64,000 bases of DNA, taken from assembly GCA_018061005.1 (NCBI GenBank), contig JAGOVA010000001.1, positions 1 through 64,000 of the forward strand, given 5' to 3'. Within the stretch, counting starts at the first letter, position 1. The number at the start of each line of letters is the position of its first letter. Origin of the DNA: Sterolibacterium sp. GTDB taxonomy: Bacteria > Pseudomonadota > Gammaproteobacteria > Burkholderiales > Rhodocyclaceae. Below the pieces are notes generated by a model. It saw nothing but the letters and a program-made list of their open reading frames with translations. It was not told the origin of the DNA and searched no databases. Both the position numbers and the translations under genes were made by a program. This document shows positions 17,139-25,177 of the stretch, in pieces.

Positions 17139-18104
17139 TCAAGCCAGATAGAACTGCGGCAGCCAGGTCTTTTCATCCACCTGTTCGACCTTGCCCTTGA
17201 CCTTCATGCCGATCTTGATGGCTTCCGGTTCGCAACCGACGAGGTTGGAGACCAGATTCGTGCCTTCATTCAGCTTGATGACCGCACAGATCAGCGGATA
17301 CGGATAGCCGGGGAACTTCGGGTAGTGCATCTGTGTGTAGCTGATGATCTCGCCGTCCAGCGTCGATTCGATCGAGTCCCATTCGGTCGATTGGCACTCG
17401 CCGCACATCGGGCGCGGCGGATGACGCAGCGTGTTGCAGCTCTTGCAGCGCTGAATGAGTAGTCGGCCGCTATCGACGGCCTCCCACCACCAGGCGTTAT
17501 CGTGGCCGCGCGGCGAGGCGATACGCGTCGGTGCGGCGGGCGCGCTGTCGCCCTCACTGGCTGCTGCCGGGGCTTGATCGGCTTGCGGAATGAATTTGAG
17601 GCAGCGGAACACCTGACGGCCGATTTCCGTCTTGTTCTGGTCGGTAAACGAGGTGGTGGTTTCAATGAAGTAACCAATGCCGCGCTGCGTTGCCTTCTGT
17701 TCGGAAATGCTGGAAATAATGGTTTGCGCAAATACCTGGTCGCCCGGCCGCAGATCGCGGAAATATTCGCTGTTGGTATTGGTGCCGAGCACGCCGGTAA
17801 AGCCGTGGGCATCAAACACATTGTGCAATTCACGCTGCAGATCCTGCGCCGGCGTCTGACACATCGGATAGCCTTCCATGCTCCAGATCTGCAGCATGTG
17901 CGCGGGCGCAATGAGGCCGCCCTTGCTCGACTTTGCGGCGTATTCTGCATCGGTATACACCGGATTCTCATCACCCAGCACTTCTGCCCAATGACGGATC
18001 ATGGCGGCGTTAACATCATCCTTGCCGCGCTTGGGTGCGCCGAGCTCCCGGCCGACATAAGCCCGGATCTTTTCTTCAAACGCTTTGGTTTCTTCAGGAG
18101 TCAT
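17139..18104 (-). CDS. MaoC-like domain fused to DUF35 domain, ChsH2-like
   Basis: A 321-residue two-domain protein. Residues about 1-170 are a MaoC-like hydratase half (MIRHWAEVLGDENPVYTDAEYA, GGLIAPAHMLQIWSM, SEYFRDLRPGDQVFA). After a linker rich in A, P and S (about 175-200) comes a DUF35 domain with a rubredoxin-like zinc site, CKSCNTLRHPPRPMCGEC, and an OB-fold part (DGEIISYTQMHYPKFPGYPYPLICAVIKL). This architecture is that of actinobacterial ChsH2, which pairs with ChsH1 as hydratase and uses DUF35 to bind the Ltp2 aldolase. Both partners follow downstream. The ATG at 18104 is chosen over an upstream in-frame start because homology begins there. Confidence 0.9.
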   Translation of the reverse strand: MTPEETKAFEEKIRAYVGRELGAPKRGKDDVNAAMIRHWAEVLGDENPVYTDAEYAAKSSKGGLIAPAHMLQIWSMEGYPMCQTPAQDLQRELHNVFDAHGFTGVLGTNTNSEYFRDLRPGDQVFAQTIISSISEQKATQRGIGYFIETTTSFTDQNKTEIGRQVFRCLKFIPQADQAPAAASEGDSAPAAPTRIASPRGHDNAWWWEAVDSGRLLIQRCKSCNTLRHPPRPMCGECQSTEWDSIESTLDGEIISYTQMHYPKFPGYPYPLICAVIKLNEGTNLVSNLVGCEPEAIKIGMKVKGKVEQVDEKTWLPQFYLA

Positions 18105-18367
18105 GGTTCTTTCCCGGTGGGTGAGGTGAAATGAGGTGAATGAAAAAATGCGTCTGCCGCACAAACAGCAAAACAGCACAGGTCACAGTCAACCGACAGC
18201 GTTCGAATCTACGCGAAAGCCTTGGGGCAATCCTCGTCTGAATGGACGATTCTCTGACCGGGCGAGCCGTTAAGCTATGCAGGCAAAATTTTGTTACGAT
18301 GCCAGTTGTTGCGCCCTGGCTTTTGTCCTTTGCAGCCGCATCTTCCAAAAAACACAAGGAGAGCACG

Positions 18368-20803
18368 TTGAAACAACATCAATTCGCAAGAAAACCCGCC
18401 TCGCTGACACTGGCTGTCGCCATCGCCCAGCTCTTCGCCCCCGCCGCAGCTCACGCCGCCGATACGGCTCCTGCCGCCACTGGCGCGATTGAAGAAGTCA
18501 TCGTTACCGCGCAAAAGCGCAAGGAAAACCTGCAGAATGTGCCAATCTCGATTCAGGCACTCAGCGCAAAAGACATAGAAAAGCACAACATCGTCACCCT
18601 GGCTGACATCGGCGCCGAAGTCCCCGGCCTCAATCTCGCGCCCTATCCGGGCAGCTCCGAAGCCTTCTTCCCGACCTTCCGCGGCATTACCACCAACGCT
18701 GTGTTTATCAGCGCACCGAACCCGGTCGCCTTCCATGTCGACGGGGTGTTCCGTTCGCAACTCGTCGGCCTGAACAATACCGCCGGTGATATCGAGCGTC
18801 TTGAAGTCCTGAAAGGCCCGCAGGGCGTGCTCTCCGGTCGCAACGCCACCGGCGGTGCGGTCAATCTGCATTACGCCAAGGCCGAGCTCGGCGAGTTTGC
18901 CTTCAAGCAGCAATTCACCTTCGCCAATCGTGGCCAGTTCCTCTCGCGCACCGTCGTCAATCTGCCGATCAAGGACGATCTGGCGATGCGCCTTTCCTAC
19001 CTGCATCGCCAGAAAGATAGCGATGGCGTAACCAACACCGCAACGGGTGGCGTGCAGTTCGGCAAGCTGAACGGCGACGGCTATCGCCTCGACCTGCGCT
19101 GGAAACCGGTCAACAATGTGACCCTTGATTACGCTTACGACAACACCGAAACCAAGAGCTACGACACGCCGCCGCAGTGTCTGGTCGCGGGGCATCAGTC
19201 GGTTTATGGCGGTTATCTGTCCGCTCTTGCAGGAACCGATCCGCGCCTGGCTTCGTACATGAACGGCTGCTCAATGAGCAAGCTGGACAAACTGTACGTT
19301 CCGTACAACTTTGAAAAGAACACCAACAAAACGGAAAGCCACACGCTGAACCTCAACTGGGAAGCCAGCCCGACCTTCAGTTTCCGCTCGATCACCGGCT
19401 TCCACAAGATCGACACCAGCAACCACTACACCTACGCGGCTTACGGTGGCAATGCCATCGCCGTTGCGGCCGCCAGCTACCCGACGACGCTTAACCTGGC
19501 CAATGGCTCAAGCATGTCGCTGGGTCAGCCGATGAAACTCTACAACGAAGCCTGGTCACAGGAATTCCAGTTCATCGGCGACCTGGCCAAGAACCTGAAA
19601 TACACGGCCGGCCTGTACTTCTCCTCCGAAGACGGGCATCAATCCTCCGGCCCCAACATGGGCTTCTATGCTGCAGATGCCGCTCAGGGAGCCGATCTCC
19701 TGATGCTCGACAACAAAGGTCTGACATCAGCCAAGAGCGATTCGAGAGCCGCCTACGCCCATGTCACCTGGACGCCGGAAATTCTCGACAACAAGCTCGA
19801 TATCGTTCCAGGCATCCGCTTCACCCGCGATCACCGTGCCGTAGTCGGCTACAACACCGGCTGGTACACCGGCTATGCCGTGGGTGCGACAGCACCTGGC
19901 GTTCTTCAAGAATATGCCAGCTTCCCGACGGGTGGTGCCCCCATGTCCAACGTGACCGGCGACCGTTCCTGGGCCAAAACCACTCCGGCCATCTCCTTTA
20001 ACTATCACTGGCAAAAAGACCTGATGACGTACTTCAAGTACTCGACGGCCTACACCAGCGGTGGCTTTGATCCGGTGGCCGGCCCCCCGTCTGCGGCGGC
20101 CGATTTCGCCAAGGGTTTCAACCCGGAAACCGTCAAGTCGTTTGAACTCGGCCTGAAGGGTGAATTCCTGGAGCGTCGCCTGCGCACCAACGTCGCTGTG
20201 TTCCAGACCAAGTTCTCCAACGAACAGAAGTCGACCTACGTCGGCAGCGGTGGCTGGGCGACGGTCAACGTCGGTGGCTCGACCTATAACGGGCTCGAAT
20301 TCGACCTGACTGCGGCACTGACCCGCGAACTGCGCCTGGGACTGAACTACGCCTATCTGTCGCACAAATACAACCGGTGGACCGACCCGACCAGTGGCAA
20401 GGATGTCACCGCCCTGCGTGACCTGACCGTGCCGAAGAATGACTACTCGGTGAACCTCGATTACCGGGTTCCCGATGTCGGTCTGCCCGGCAAGCTGGAC
20501 ATGAACCTCAACTTCACCCATCGCGATGCCAGCTCGACGCCGATCGATCTGACCAGCAAGAACCTGCCCGATGCACGGACGCCGTTCACAACGCCCGCCT
20601 TCAGCATCTGGAACGCACGGATTGCGCTGTCGCAGATCAAGGCCGGCCCGAAAGACGAGGGTCGTGTCACGGTGGCAGTTTGGGCGAAGAACCTGACCGA
20701 CAAGAAGTATCTGGTGATGGCCAACCCGGGTGTGGCTGCCGACATGTCCGGCAACTGGGGTGAGCCGCGCAGCGTGGGCATGGATCTGATCTACAAGTAC
20801 TAA
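18368..20803 (+). CDS. TonB-dependent outer-membrane receptor
   Basis: An 811-residue receptor. I start at TTG 18368 because AAGGAG lies six bases before it and the signal peptide follows at once (KQHQFARKPASL... to AHA, cleavage near residue 30); the in-frame ATG at 18242 would bury the signal. EEVIVTAQKRKENLQNVPISIQAL is the TonB box and plug start; IERLEVLKGPQGVLSGRNATGGAVN is the plug end. The barrel follows and the last residue is Y in DLIYKY. This CirA/FyuA-like branch is common in degraders of steroids, terpenes and aromatics. Located next to the CoA-thioester cluster but divergent from it, it may import the substrate; that is inference. Confidence 0.92.
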   Translation: MKQHQFARKPASLTLAVAIAQLFAPAAAHAADTAPAATGAIEEVIVTAQKRKENLQNVPISIQALSAKDIEKHNIVTLADIGAEVPGLNLAPYPGSSEAFFPTFRGITTNAVFISAPNPVAFHVDGVFRSQLVGLNNTAGDIERLEVLKGPQGVLSGRNATGGAVNLHYAKAELGEFAFKQQFTFANRGQFLSRTVVNLPIKDDLAMRLSYLHRQKDSDGVTNTATGGVQFGKLNGDGYRLDLRWKPVNNVTLDYAYDNTETKSYDTPPQCLVAGHQSVYGGYLSALAGTDPRLASYMNGCSMSKLDKLYVPYNFEKNTNKTESHTLNLNWEASPTFSFRSITGFHKIDTSNHYTYAAYGGNAIAVAAASYPTTLNLANGSSMSLGQPMKLYNEAWSQEFQFIGDLAKNLKYTAGLYFSSEDGHQSSGPNMGFYAADAAQGADLLMLDNKGLTSAKSDSRAAYAHVTWTPEILDNKLDIVPGIRFTRDHRAVVGYNTGWYTGYAVGATAPGVLQEYASFPTGGAPMSNVTGDRSWAKTTPAISFNYHWQKDLMTYFKYSTAYTSGGFDPVAGPPSAAADFAKGFNPETVKSFELGLKGEFLERRLRTNVAVFQTKFSNEQKSTYVGSGGWATVNVGGSTYNGLEFDLTAALTRELRLGLNYAYLSHKYNRWTDPTSGKDVTALRDLTVPKNDYSVNLDYRVPDVGLPGKLDMNLNFTHRDASSTPIDLTSKNLPDARTPFTTPAFSIWNARIALSQIKAGPKDEGRVTVAVWAKNLTDKKYLVMANPGVAADMSGNWGEPRSVGMDLIYKY

Positions 20804-20824
20804 GCCGCTTCCGCTTCACGCAGC

Positions 20825-20853
20825 AAAAAAACCGCCCTCCGGGGCGGTTTTTT
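20825..20853. terminator. Bidirectional intrinsic terminator
   Basis: ACCGCCC (20831-20837) and GGGCGGT (20842-20848) form a seven-pair stem with a four-base loop, flanked by A6 on the left and T5 on the right, so it works in both directions. It sits between the convergent TonB receptor and LysR genes and touches the LysR stop codon. Confidence 0.92.
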
Positions 20854-21791
20854 CATGCTTGCGGGGTTTGAAAAATCTCGACCAGATTCTCGCGCAGCCA
20901 GCGGTTGTCCGGGTCGTCGTCAGCCGAGACGTGCCAGTAAAGATAGATATCGGCACCATCGGGCATATTGAGCCCTTCGGGCAACGGCACCAGCCGGTTG
21001 GCGCGCAGATCGCTCACCAGCGAGGCCATCTGCCGGTGCGGTGCGGTGAGGATACAGTCGGTTTGCGCCACGATGCGCGCGGCCGTCCAGTAGTCCTGAC
21101 AACGCAGCACCACTTCGCGGTCGAGACGGCGACGGGCAAATTCCATGTCGAGATAATTGGTTTCCGCACGCCGGGGAGCGACGACGATGTGCCGCAGCTT
21201 GAGATAGGTATCCAGATCCAGCGCGCCCTTGCGCAGCGCCGGATGGTTACGGCGGATCATCACGGACAACCCCTCCCGACCGAGCAGACGGCTCAACACA
21301 TCCACCGTGGGGTAGGAATAGGCAAAAGGCTGCATCGCCACGTCAAACTTGCCGGTCGCCAGCCGGTTTTCAAAACGCCCCGGCTCATACAGGGAGACCA
21401 CAATTTCGTACTGGGGCGTGTTGCCCTGCCGCGCCATCAGTTGCGGCAGGAAAGTCGCCTCGTCGGTGGTAATCAAGCCGATGTTCAGGGTGCGTCGCGC
21501 CTTGCCCGCCACGGCAGGCGTTTTCTGGTTGAAGGTTTCTTCCAGTATCCGCAACGCAGACAATACCGGTTGATACAGCTCCCGCGCGCGCGGCGTCGGC
21601 GTCATGCCGTTGTGATGGCGCAGGAACAGCGGATCATCAAACAACTCGCGCAAGCGGCCCAGCGCGTGGCTGACCGAGGACTGGGTCAGGTGCAGCTTCT
21701 CGCTGGCGCGGGTGACCGCCCCTTCACGATACACGGCCTCGAAGACCACCAGCAGATTCAGGTCGATCCGACGAATATCGATATTGTTCAT
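20853..21791 (-). CDS. LysR-family transcriptional regulator
   Basis: A 312-residue regulator from the ATG at 21791 (a start at 21815 is also open). The helix-turn-helix is clear: RIDLNLLVVFEAVYREGAVTRASEKLHLTQSSVSHALGRLRELFDDPLFLRHHNGMTPT, about residues 7-65, typical of the NodD/NahR branch. The effector-binding domain covers about 90-300. It is divergent from the small gene at 21947 and convergent with the TonB receptor. A typical LysR arrangement would make it control the divergent gene and its own; its possible control of the catabolic cluster is a guess from position. Confidence 0.92.
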   Translation of the reverse strand: MNNIDIRRIDLNLLVVFEAVYREGAVTRASEKLHLTQSSVSHALGRLRELFDDPLFLRHHNGMTPTPRARELYQPVLSALRILEETFNQKTPAVAGKARRTLNIGLITTDEATFLPQLMARQGNTPQYEIVVSLYEPGRFENRLATGKFDVAMQPFAYSYPTVDVLSRLLGREGLSVMIRRNHPALRKGALDLDTYLKLRHIVVAPRRAETNYLDMEFARRRLDREVVLRCQDYWTAARIVAQTDCILTAPHRQMASLVSDLRANRLVPLPEGLNMPDGADIYLYWHVSADDDPDNRWLRENLVEIFQTPQA

Positions 21792-21815
21792 AATCCTCAC
21801 ATGAGAAAAATTCAC

Positions 21816-21843
21816 TTGACCGATAATACCGTCGGCCTAAAAT
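21816..21843 (+). promoter_or_regulatory. Sigma-70-like promoter for the small protein gene
   Basis: TTGACC (21816-21821) and TAAAAT (21838-21843) with a 16-base spacer. It begins 25 bases upstream of the divergent LysR start, so a LysR protein bound here could regulate both. The leader to the ATG at 21947 would be about 97 bases and includes a small GAGCC/GGCTC hairpin near 21880-21897. Confidence 0.6.
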
Positions 21844-21946
21844 TGCAACAACCTCTTTCGGGAGGGGGCAAAGCGGTTTGAGCCACGATCAGGGCTCAGA
21901 CCATCGGGGGGGAGAGCCCCAAATTACTTTAATCAAAGGATACAAA

Positions 21947-22156
21947 ATGGCTTACAGCATCGACTCCAAAGTTGGCGAACTGCTCGACAACGCTGCTCCG
22001 CGCGCCGTCATCGACAAGCACATGCCGGAACTGCCCTCCAACCCGCAAATCGGCATGGCGCGTGGCATGTCCCTGAAGATGATCGCTGGCTTCTCCGGCG
22101 GCAAGATCACCAAGGAAATGCTGGCTGCCGTAAACGACGACCTGCAAAAGCTGTAA
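21947..22156 (+). CDS. Uncharacterised 69-residue protein
   Basis: A short cytoplasmic protein of 69 residues that I do not recognise. The ATG at 21947 has AAAGGA six bases upstream, a good promoter lies further up, and two strong hairpins follow the stop, so this looks like a well-expressed single-gene unit. The sequence is helical and mixed in charge: SKVGELLDNAAPRAVIDKHM, then PELPSNPQIGMARGMSLKM, then GGKITKEMLAAVNDDLQKL. It has no cysteine, signal peptide or membrane segment. A longer frame from 21878 lacks a ribosome binding site. Position between a LysR regulator and a catabolic cluster suggests, but does not prove, a link to that pathway. Confidence 0.75.
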   Translation: MAYSIDSKVGELLDNAAPRAVIDKHMPELPSNPQIGMARGMSLKMIAGFSGGKITKEMLAAVNDDLQKL

Positions 22157-22165
22157 ATTGCACCC

Positions 22166-22190
22166 CTGCTTCCGTCTATGGCGGAAGCAG
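22166..22190. terminator. Nine-pair hairpin
   Basis: CTGCTTCCG (22166-22174) pairs with CGGAAGCAG (22182-22190) around a 7-base loop, nine bases after the stop of the 69-residue protein gene. It directly abuts the 44-base palindrome. Confidence 0.7.
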
Positions 22191-22234
22191 CCTGCAAACA
22201 AAAAGCCGGGCATGCCCGGCTTTTTGTTTGCAGG
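22191..22234. terminator. 44-base perfect palindrome, bidirectional terminator
   Basis: The 44 bases are a perfect palindrome: the left half starts CCTGCAAACAAAAAGCC and the centre is GGGCATGCCC. The GC-rich core with AAAAA before and TTTTT after is an intrinsic terminator in both directions for the convergent small gene and chemoreceptor gene. The CCTGCAAAC arms extend the symmetry far beyond what termination needs. Confidence 0.9.
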
Positions 22235-22263
22235 TACACCAAGCTACCCCAGTACACCATGCT

Positions 22264-23892
22264 TCAGCTCACCTTGAAGCGCGCCATCGAGGTCGCCAGA
22301 TCGCCCGCCAGATGTTGCAGATGGACGGCCGCATCGGAAGTGCGCGTCACCGCATTCATGTTCTGGTCGGCCAGTTGCGCCATCTGCTCGACGCTCTTGG
22401 AAATTTCTGCACTGGCAGCATACTGCTCGCTCACCGACAGGGCGATGCCATCCACCCCTTGCGCCGCCTGACAGGTCGCTTCATCCGCCTGGGTCAGCGC
22501 ATCGATCGTCTTCTGAACGTGCTGCTTGCTGCTGCCGAGGGCTTCCTGACCATTACGGATGGCGAGGATCACATCGCCGGAATGCTCATTCAGGGTGCGA
22601 TTGACCCGATCGATTTCATTCACCGACAGCCCCGACTTCTCCGCCAGTTTGCGGACTTCATCCGCCACCACGGCAAAACCGCGTCCCTGTTCGCCCGCCC
22701 GCGCGGCTTCAATCGCGGCATTGAGTGCCAGCAGATTGGTCTGGTCGGCAATTTCGCGCACCTGCTGGGTCAGACCGCTGATTGAACGGCTGGACTCAAG
22801 AAACTTCTGGAACGACTCGGCAATCGCATCCACCGTCTGATCGAGACGGCCAATTTCACCGGTCAGCTTGTACATTGTTTCGCTGCTCTCACGCGTCATG
22901 GCCTGGCTGGCCGCAGCCATCTTGCGGATTTCCTGGGCACTATGAGAAACCGTTTCGATACTCGCCGTGATTTCCTCCAGCGAGGCCGCCGCTTCAGCCG
23001 CCATGGACGACTGCCGGGAAGAAAAATCCGTCACGGCCTGCGCCGAGCTGACCAGATCCCCGGAAGATTGCGACAGCGCATCCGCCGCCTGGCGCACCGA
23101 AGCCACCAGCCCCGACAAGCCCTCCTTCATCTGCCGCAAGGTGCGTAGCAGAAGACCGGTTTCATCCGCACCACCCGCGGCCACCGTGGAACTCAAATCA
23201 CCCGCCGCCACGGCCGAAGCCACGCCTCCGGCGTAATCCAGCGGCCGGGTGATGCTGCGGGTAATCCAGAGCGCCATGCCCATGGCGAAGATCACGGCCA
23301 GCCCGGTGAATATGCCAAAAATAATCATCGTCCGTTTGAAGCTCGCCTGGGCGTGGCTCGCCAGCTCATTGTTCTGCTTGGTTTGCAGGTCGATCATGGC
23401 CTGTATCGAATCATGCAGCTCATTTTGTATCGGCTGGACGCTTTCCTTGAGCGCCTTGGCGGCATCAGTCACGGATTCGGGCTTGGCCAGCGCAATGGCA
23501 TCATCGGTGGCCTTTTGCACCGGTGCCTGATGCGTTTCGATCTCGGCATGCGCCTTGCGCTCATCCTCGCTCCGCAGCAGCTTGCCCATTTCATCAAAGC
23601 TGCTGCGATAGTCGGTGCGCGCCTTCTCGATGCGCTTTTGCTGGGCGCGAACAAAATTGGGCGTGTCCTGGTAGAGCAGTACGTTACGCACCGAACGCAT
23701 GACGACGTTCAGGTTTTCACGCATGTCTTCCGCGTAGGCGAGCTTCTTGTTGTTCTCGTTGACGGAAATGTCGAACTCATGGGCGAGCTCACGCATGGCG
23801 AAATAACCAAAACCGGCCAATGCCACCATGAAGGCAACGACCAGCATGAACGCGGCAAACAGGCGGGGGCCGATCTTGATCGAAGCCAGCAT
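22264..23892 (-). CDS. Methyl-accepting chemotaxis protein
   Basis: A 542-residue chemoreceptor. TM1 is at about residues 12-32 ([20 protein letters not shown]), a periplasmic four-helix-bundle-type sensor region follows (about 33-190), then TM2 ([20 protein letters not shown], about 190-210), a HAMP region ([22 protein letters not shown]) and the signalling domain, whose hairpin tip is [41 protein letters not shown]. It should cluster at the pole and signal through CheW and CheA encoded elsewhere. The ligand cannot be read from sequence. No C-terminal CheR-tether pentapeptide is visible. Confidence 0.94.
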   Translation of the reverse strand: MLASIKIGPRLFAAFMLVVAFMVALAGFGYFAMRELAHEFDISVNENNKKLAYAEDMRENLNVVMRSVRNVLLYQDTPNFVRAQQKRIEKARTDYRSSFDEMGKLLRSEDERKAHAEIETHQAPVQKATDDAIALAKPESVTDAAKALKESVQPIQNELHDSIQAMIDLQTKQNNELASHAQASFKRTMIIFGIFTGLAVIFAMGMALWITRSITRPLDYAGGVASAVAAGDLSSTVAAGGADETGLLLRTLRQMKEGLSGLVASVRQAADALSQSSGDLVSSAQAVTDFSSRQSSMAAEAAASLEEITASIETVSHSAQEIRKMAAASQAMTRESSETMYKLTGEIGRLDQTVDAIAESFQKFLESSRSISGLTQQVREIADQTNLLALNAAIEAARAGEQGRGFAVVADEVRKLAEKSGLSVNEIDRVNRTLNEHSGDVILAIRNGQEALGSSKQHVQKTIDALTQADEATCQAAQGVDGIALSVSEQYAASAEISKSVEQMAQLADQNMNAVTRTSDAAVHLQHLAGDLATSMARFKVS

Positions 23893-23955
23893 CTTTATTT
23901 TCCTGAAAAAGTAACGGATGCCTGTCCTGAATCAAGACAAGGCGGGGGGCGAAAA

Positions 23956-24372
23956 TCAGCGATCCTTGAAGGTCACCAATGTTTCGATGCTTTCCGCAGC
24001 ACCGGGCTCATATTTCCAGCGCCCCAGGGTGCGGGTGACCGCCTTGTCGAACACCCCCTTGGGATTGGCTTCGAGGATATCCACTTTGCTGACCGAGCCA
24101 TCCGCCGCCACACTCAAACGTGCCTTGACGCTGCCGCTGGTAATCCCTTCATCCAGCGCGTCGCTCGGGAACGGAGGTGCCTCTTTGGAAACGGCCTTGC
24201 GCGCGCTCTGGGCGTGCACCGGAGTAGCCAGTACGGTCAACAGCAACGCCGTCAGCGCCGTGAGTGACCAGCCGATGATCATACGCCGCCGCAACAGGCG
24301 TTCATCCATACGCAAGGCACGCACGGCTGTGGTTGATGTTAATGTTGATGGGATGTCATTTGCCCGCGTCAT
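23956..24372 (-). CDS. TonB C-terminal-domain (energy transducer-like) protein
   Basis: A 138-residue protein with a hydrophobic segment (MIIGWSLTALTALLLTVLATPVHAQ, about residues 31-55) that ends in a signal-peptidase-like AHAQ, followed by a TonB-family C-terminal region: GSVKARLSVAADGSVSKVDILEANPKGVFDKAVTRTLGRWKYEP. The ATG at 24372 has GGAG eight bases upstream; the frame opens further upstream without support. It lacks the long proline-rich linker of classical TonB and may be secreted to the periplasm rather than anchored. No exbB or exbD is adjacent, so a role in receptor energisation is not established. Confidence 0.7.
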   Translation of the reverse strand: MTRANDIPSTLTSTTAVRALRMDERLLRRRMIIGWSLTALTALLLTVLATPVHAQSARKAVSKEAPPFPSDALDEGITSGSVKARLSVAADGSVSKVDILEANPKGVFDKAVTRTLGRWKYEPGAAESIETLVTFKDR

Positions 24373-24491
24373 AACTGGCTCCAGCTGTCTTCGTTTGAAA
24401 CAATGCACGCCGATTATGATCGGCACACCCCCTAGGGTCAAGCCAAAATCTTGCGTGTGTCATGGCCTGCGGCGTTTTGTCACACCTCCGC

Positions 24492-25001
24492 TCACACCTC
24501 ATCCGCCCGCTCCGCCAGTTTTTCCAGCAAATCCACCAGCTGATCGATTTCCTCGCTGGTCAGGCGCGGCTGGATCGACCTGCGTGCCGCCTCGATCAGC
24601 TCCGCCATGGCCTGTTCGATCAGCCGTGCCCCCTTGGCCGTCAGACTCACCGGTTTGACGCGGCGATCCGCTTCCGTGGTGGAACGCGCCACCAATCCCC
24701 GCGCTTCGAGTTGCTGTATGACCTTGCTCAAGCCGCCCGAAGTAATCACCATCGAACGCTGCAACTCGCTGGGGGTCAGTTCGCGCGTGGTTGAACGACG
24801 CAAGGTGGCCAGGGCATCGAACTCGGCCAGACTCAGTCGATGGCGTGACATCACCCAGTCAAAATTCACGGTTTCGGCCACATGCACATGCTGGAGTGCC
24901 AGCAGCAACGACATGATGCGCGGCTCAAAAGTTTCCGCCCAGTTCTCGCGGTGCAAGCCCAGGATCAAATCACTATCAGGATTGGTGTTACGCGCAGCCA
25001 T
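24492..25001 (-). CDS. MarR-family regulator of the divergent efflux operon
   Basis: A 169-residue winged-helix regulator. The core is LSLAEFDALATLRRSTTRELTPSELQRSMVITSGGLSKVIQQLEARGLVARSTTEADRRVKPVSLTAKG (about residues 55-125), with the recognition helix TSGGLSKVIQQLEARGLV and the DRR wing. The protein should bind as a dimer. It is divergent from the RND efflux operon across a 176-base gap that holds a 46-base inverted repeat covering both predicted promoters, which strongly suggests it represses itself and the pump until a toxic ligand binds. Confidence 0.93.
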   Translation of the reverse strand: MAARNTNPDSDLILGLHRENWAETFEPRIMSLLLALQHVHVAETVNFDWVMSRHRLSLAEFDALATLRRSTTRELTPSELQRSMVITSGGLSKVIQQLEARGLVARSTTEADRRVKPVSLTAKGARLIEQAMAELIEAARRSIQPRLTSEEIDQLVDLLEKLAERADEV

Positions 25002-25042
25002 AAACGAAGCGGATGAATACCATCAATGCAAAACAATTTTTC

Positions 25043-25091
25043 ATTATCTTGCAAGAAAGATTTCTTTGCAATAATATCTTTCTTGCAAGAT
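25043..25091. promoter_or_regulatory. Divergent marR/efflux promoters within a long inverted repeat
   Basis: Arms ATCTTGCAAGAAAGAT (25046-25061) and ATCTTTCTTGCAAGAT (25076-25091) are perfect inverted repeats. TTGCAA occurs three times, at 25049, 25066 and 25084. Rightward, TTGCAA (25049-25054) is 17 bases from TAATAT (25072-25077); leftward, TTGCAA (25066-25071) is 17 bases from GATAAT (25043-25048 complement). Operator and both promoters therefore overlap completely. Confidence 0.82.
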
Positions 25092-25177
25092 AACAAAGCA
25101 ACCATCAACCATCAGCCGACCCGGCTGAGCGGTGGTGAATATGGCTGCGCCCACGTTGCGCGCCGAGGAGAGGTTTG

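Noticed and set aside
22166..22234. Riboswitch or small RNA gene at the stacked hairpins
   Set aside because: They lie downstream of a stop codon between convergent genes and have terminator features; no known aptamer pattern was seen.
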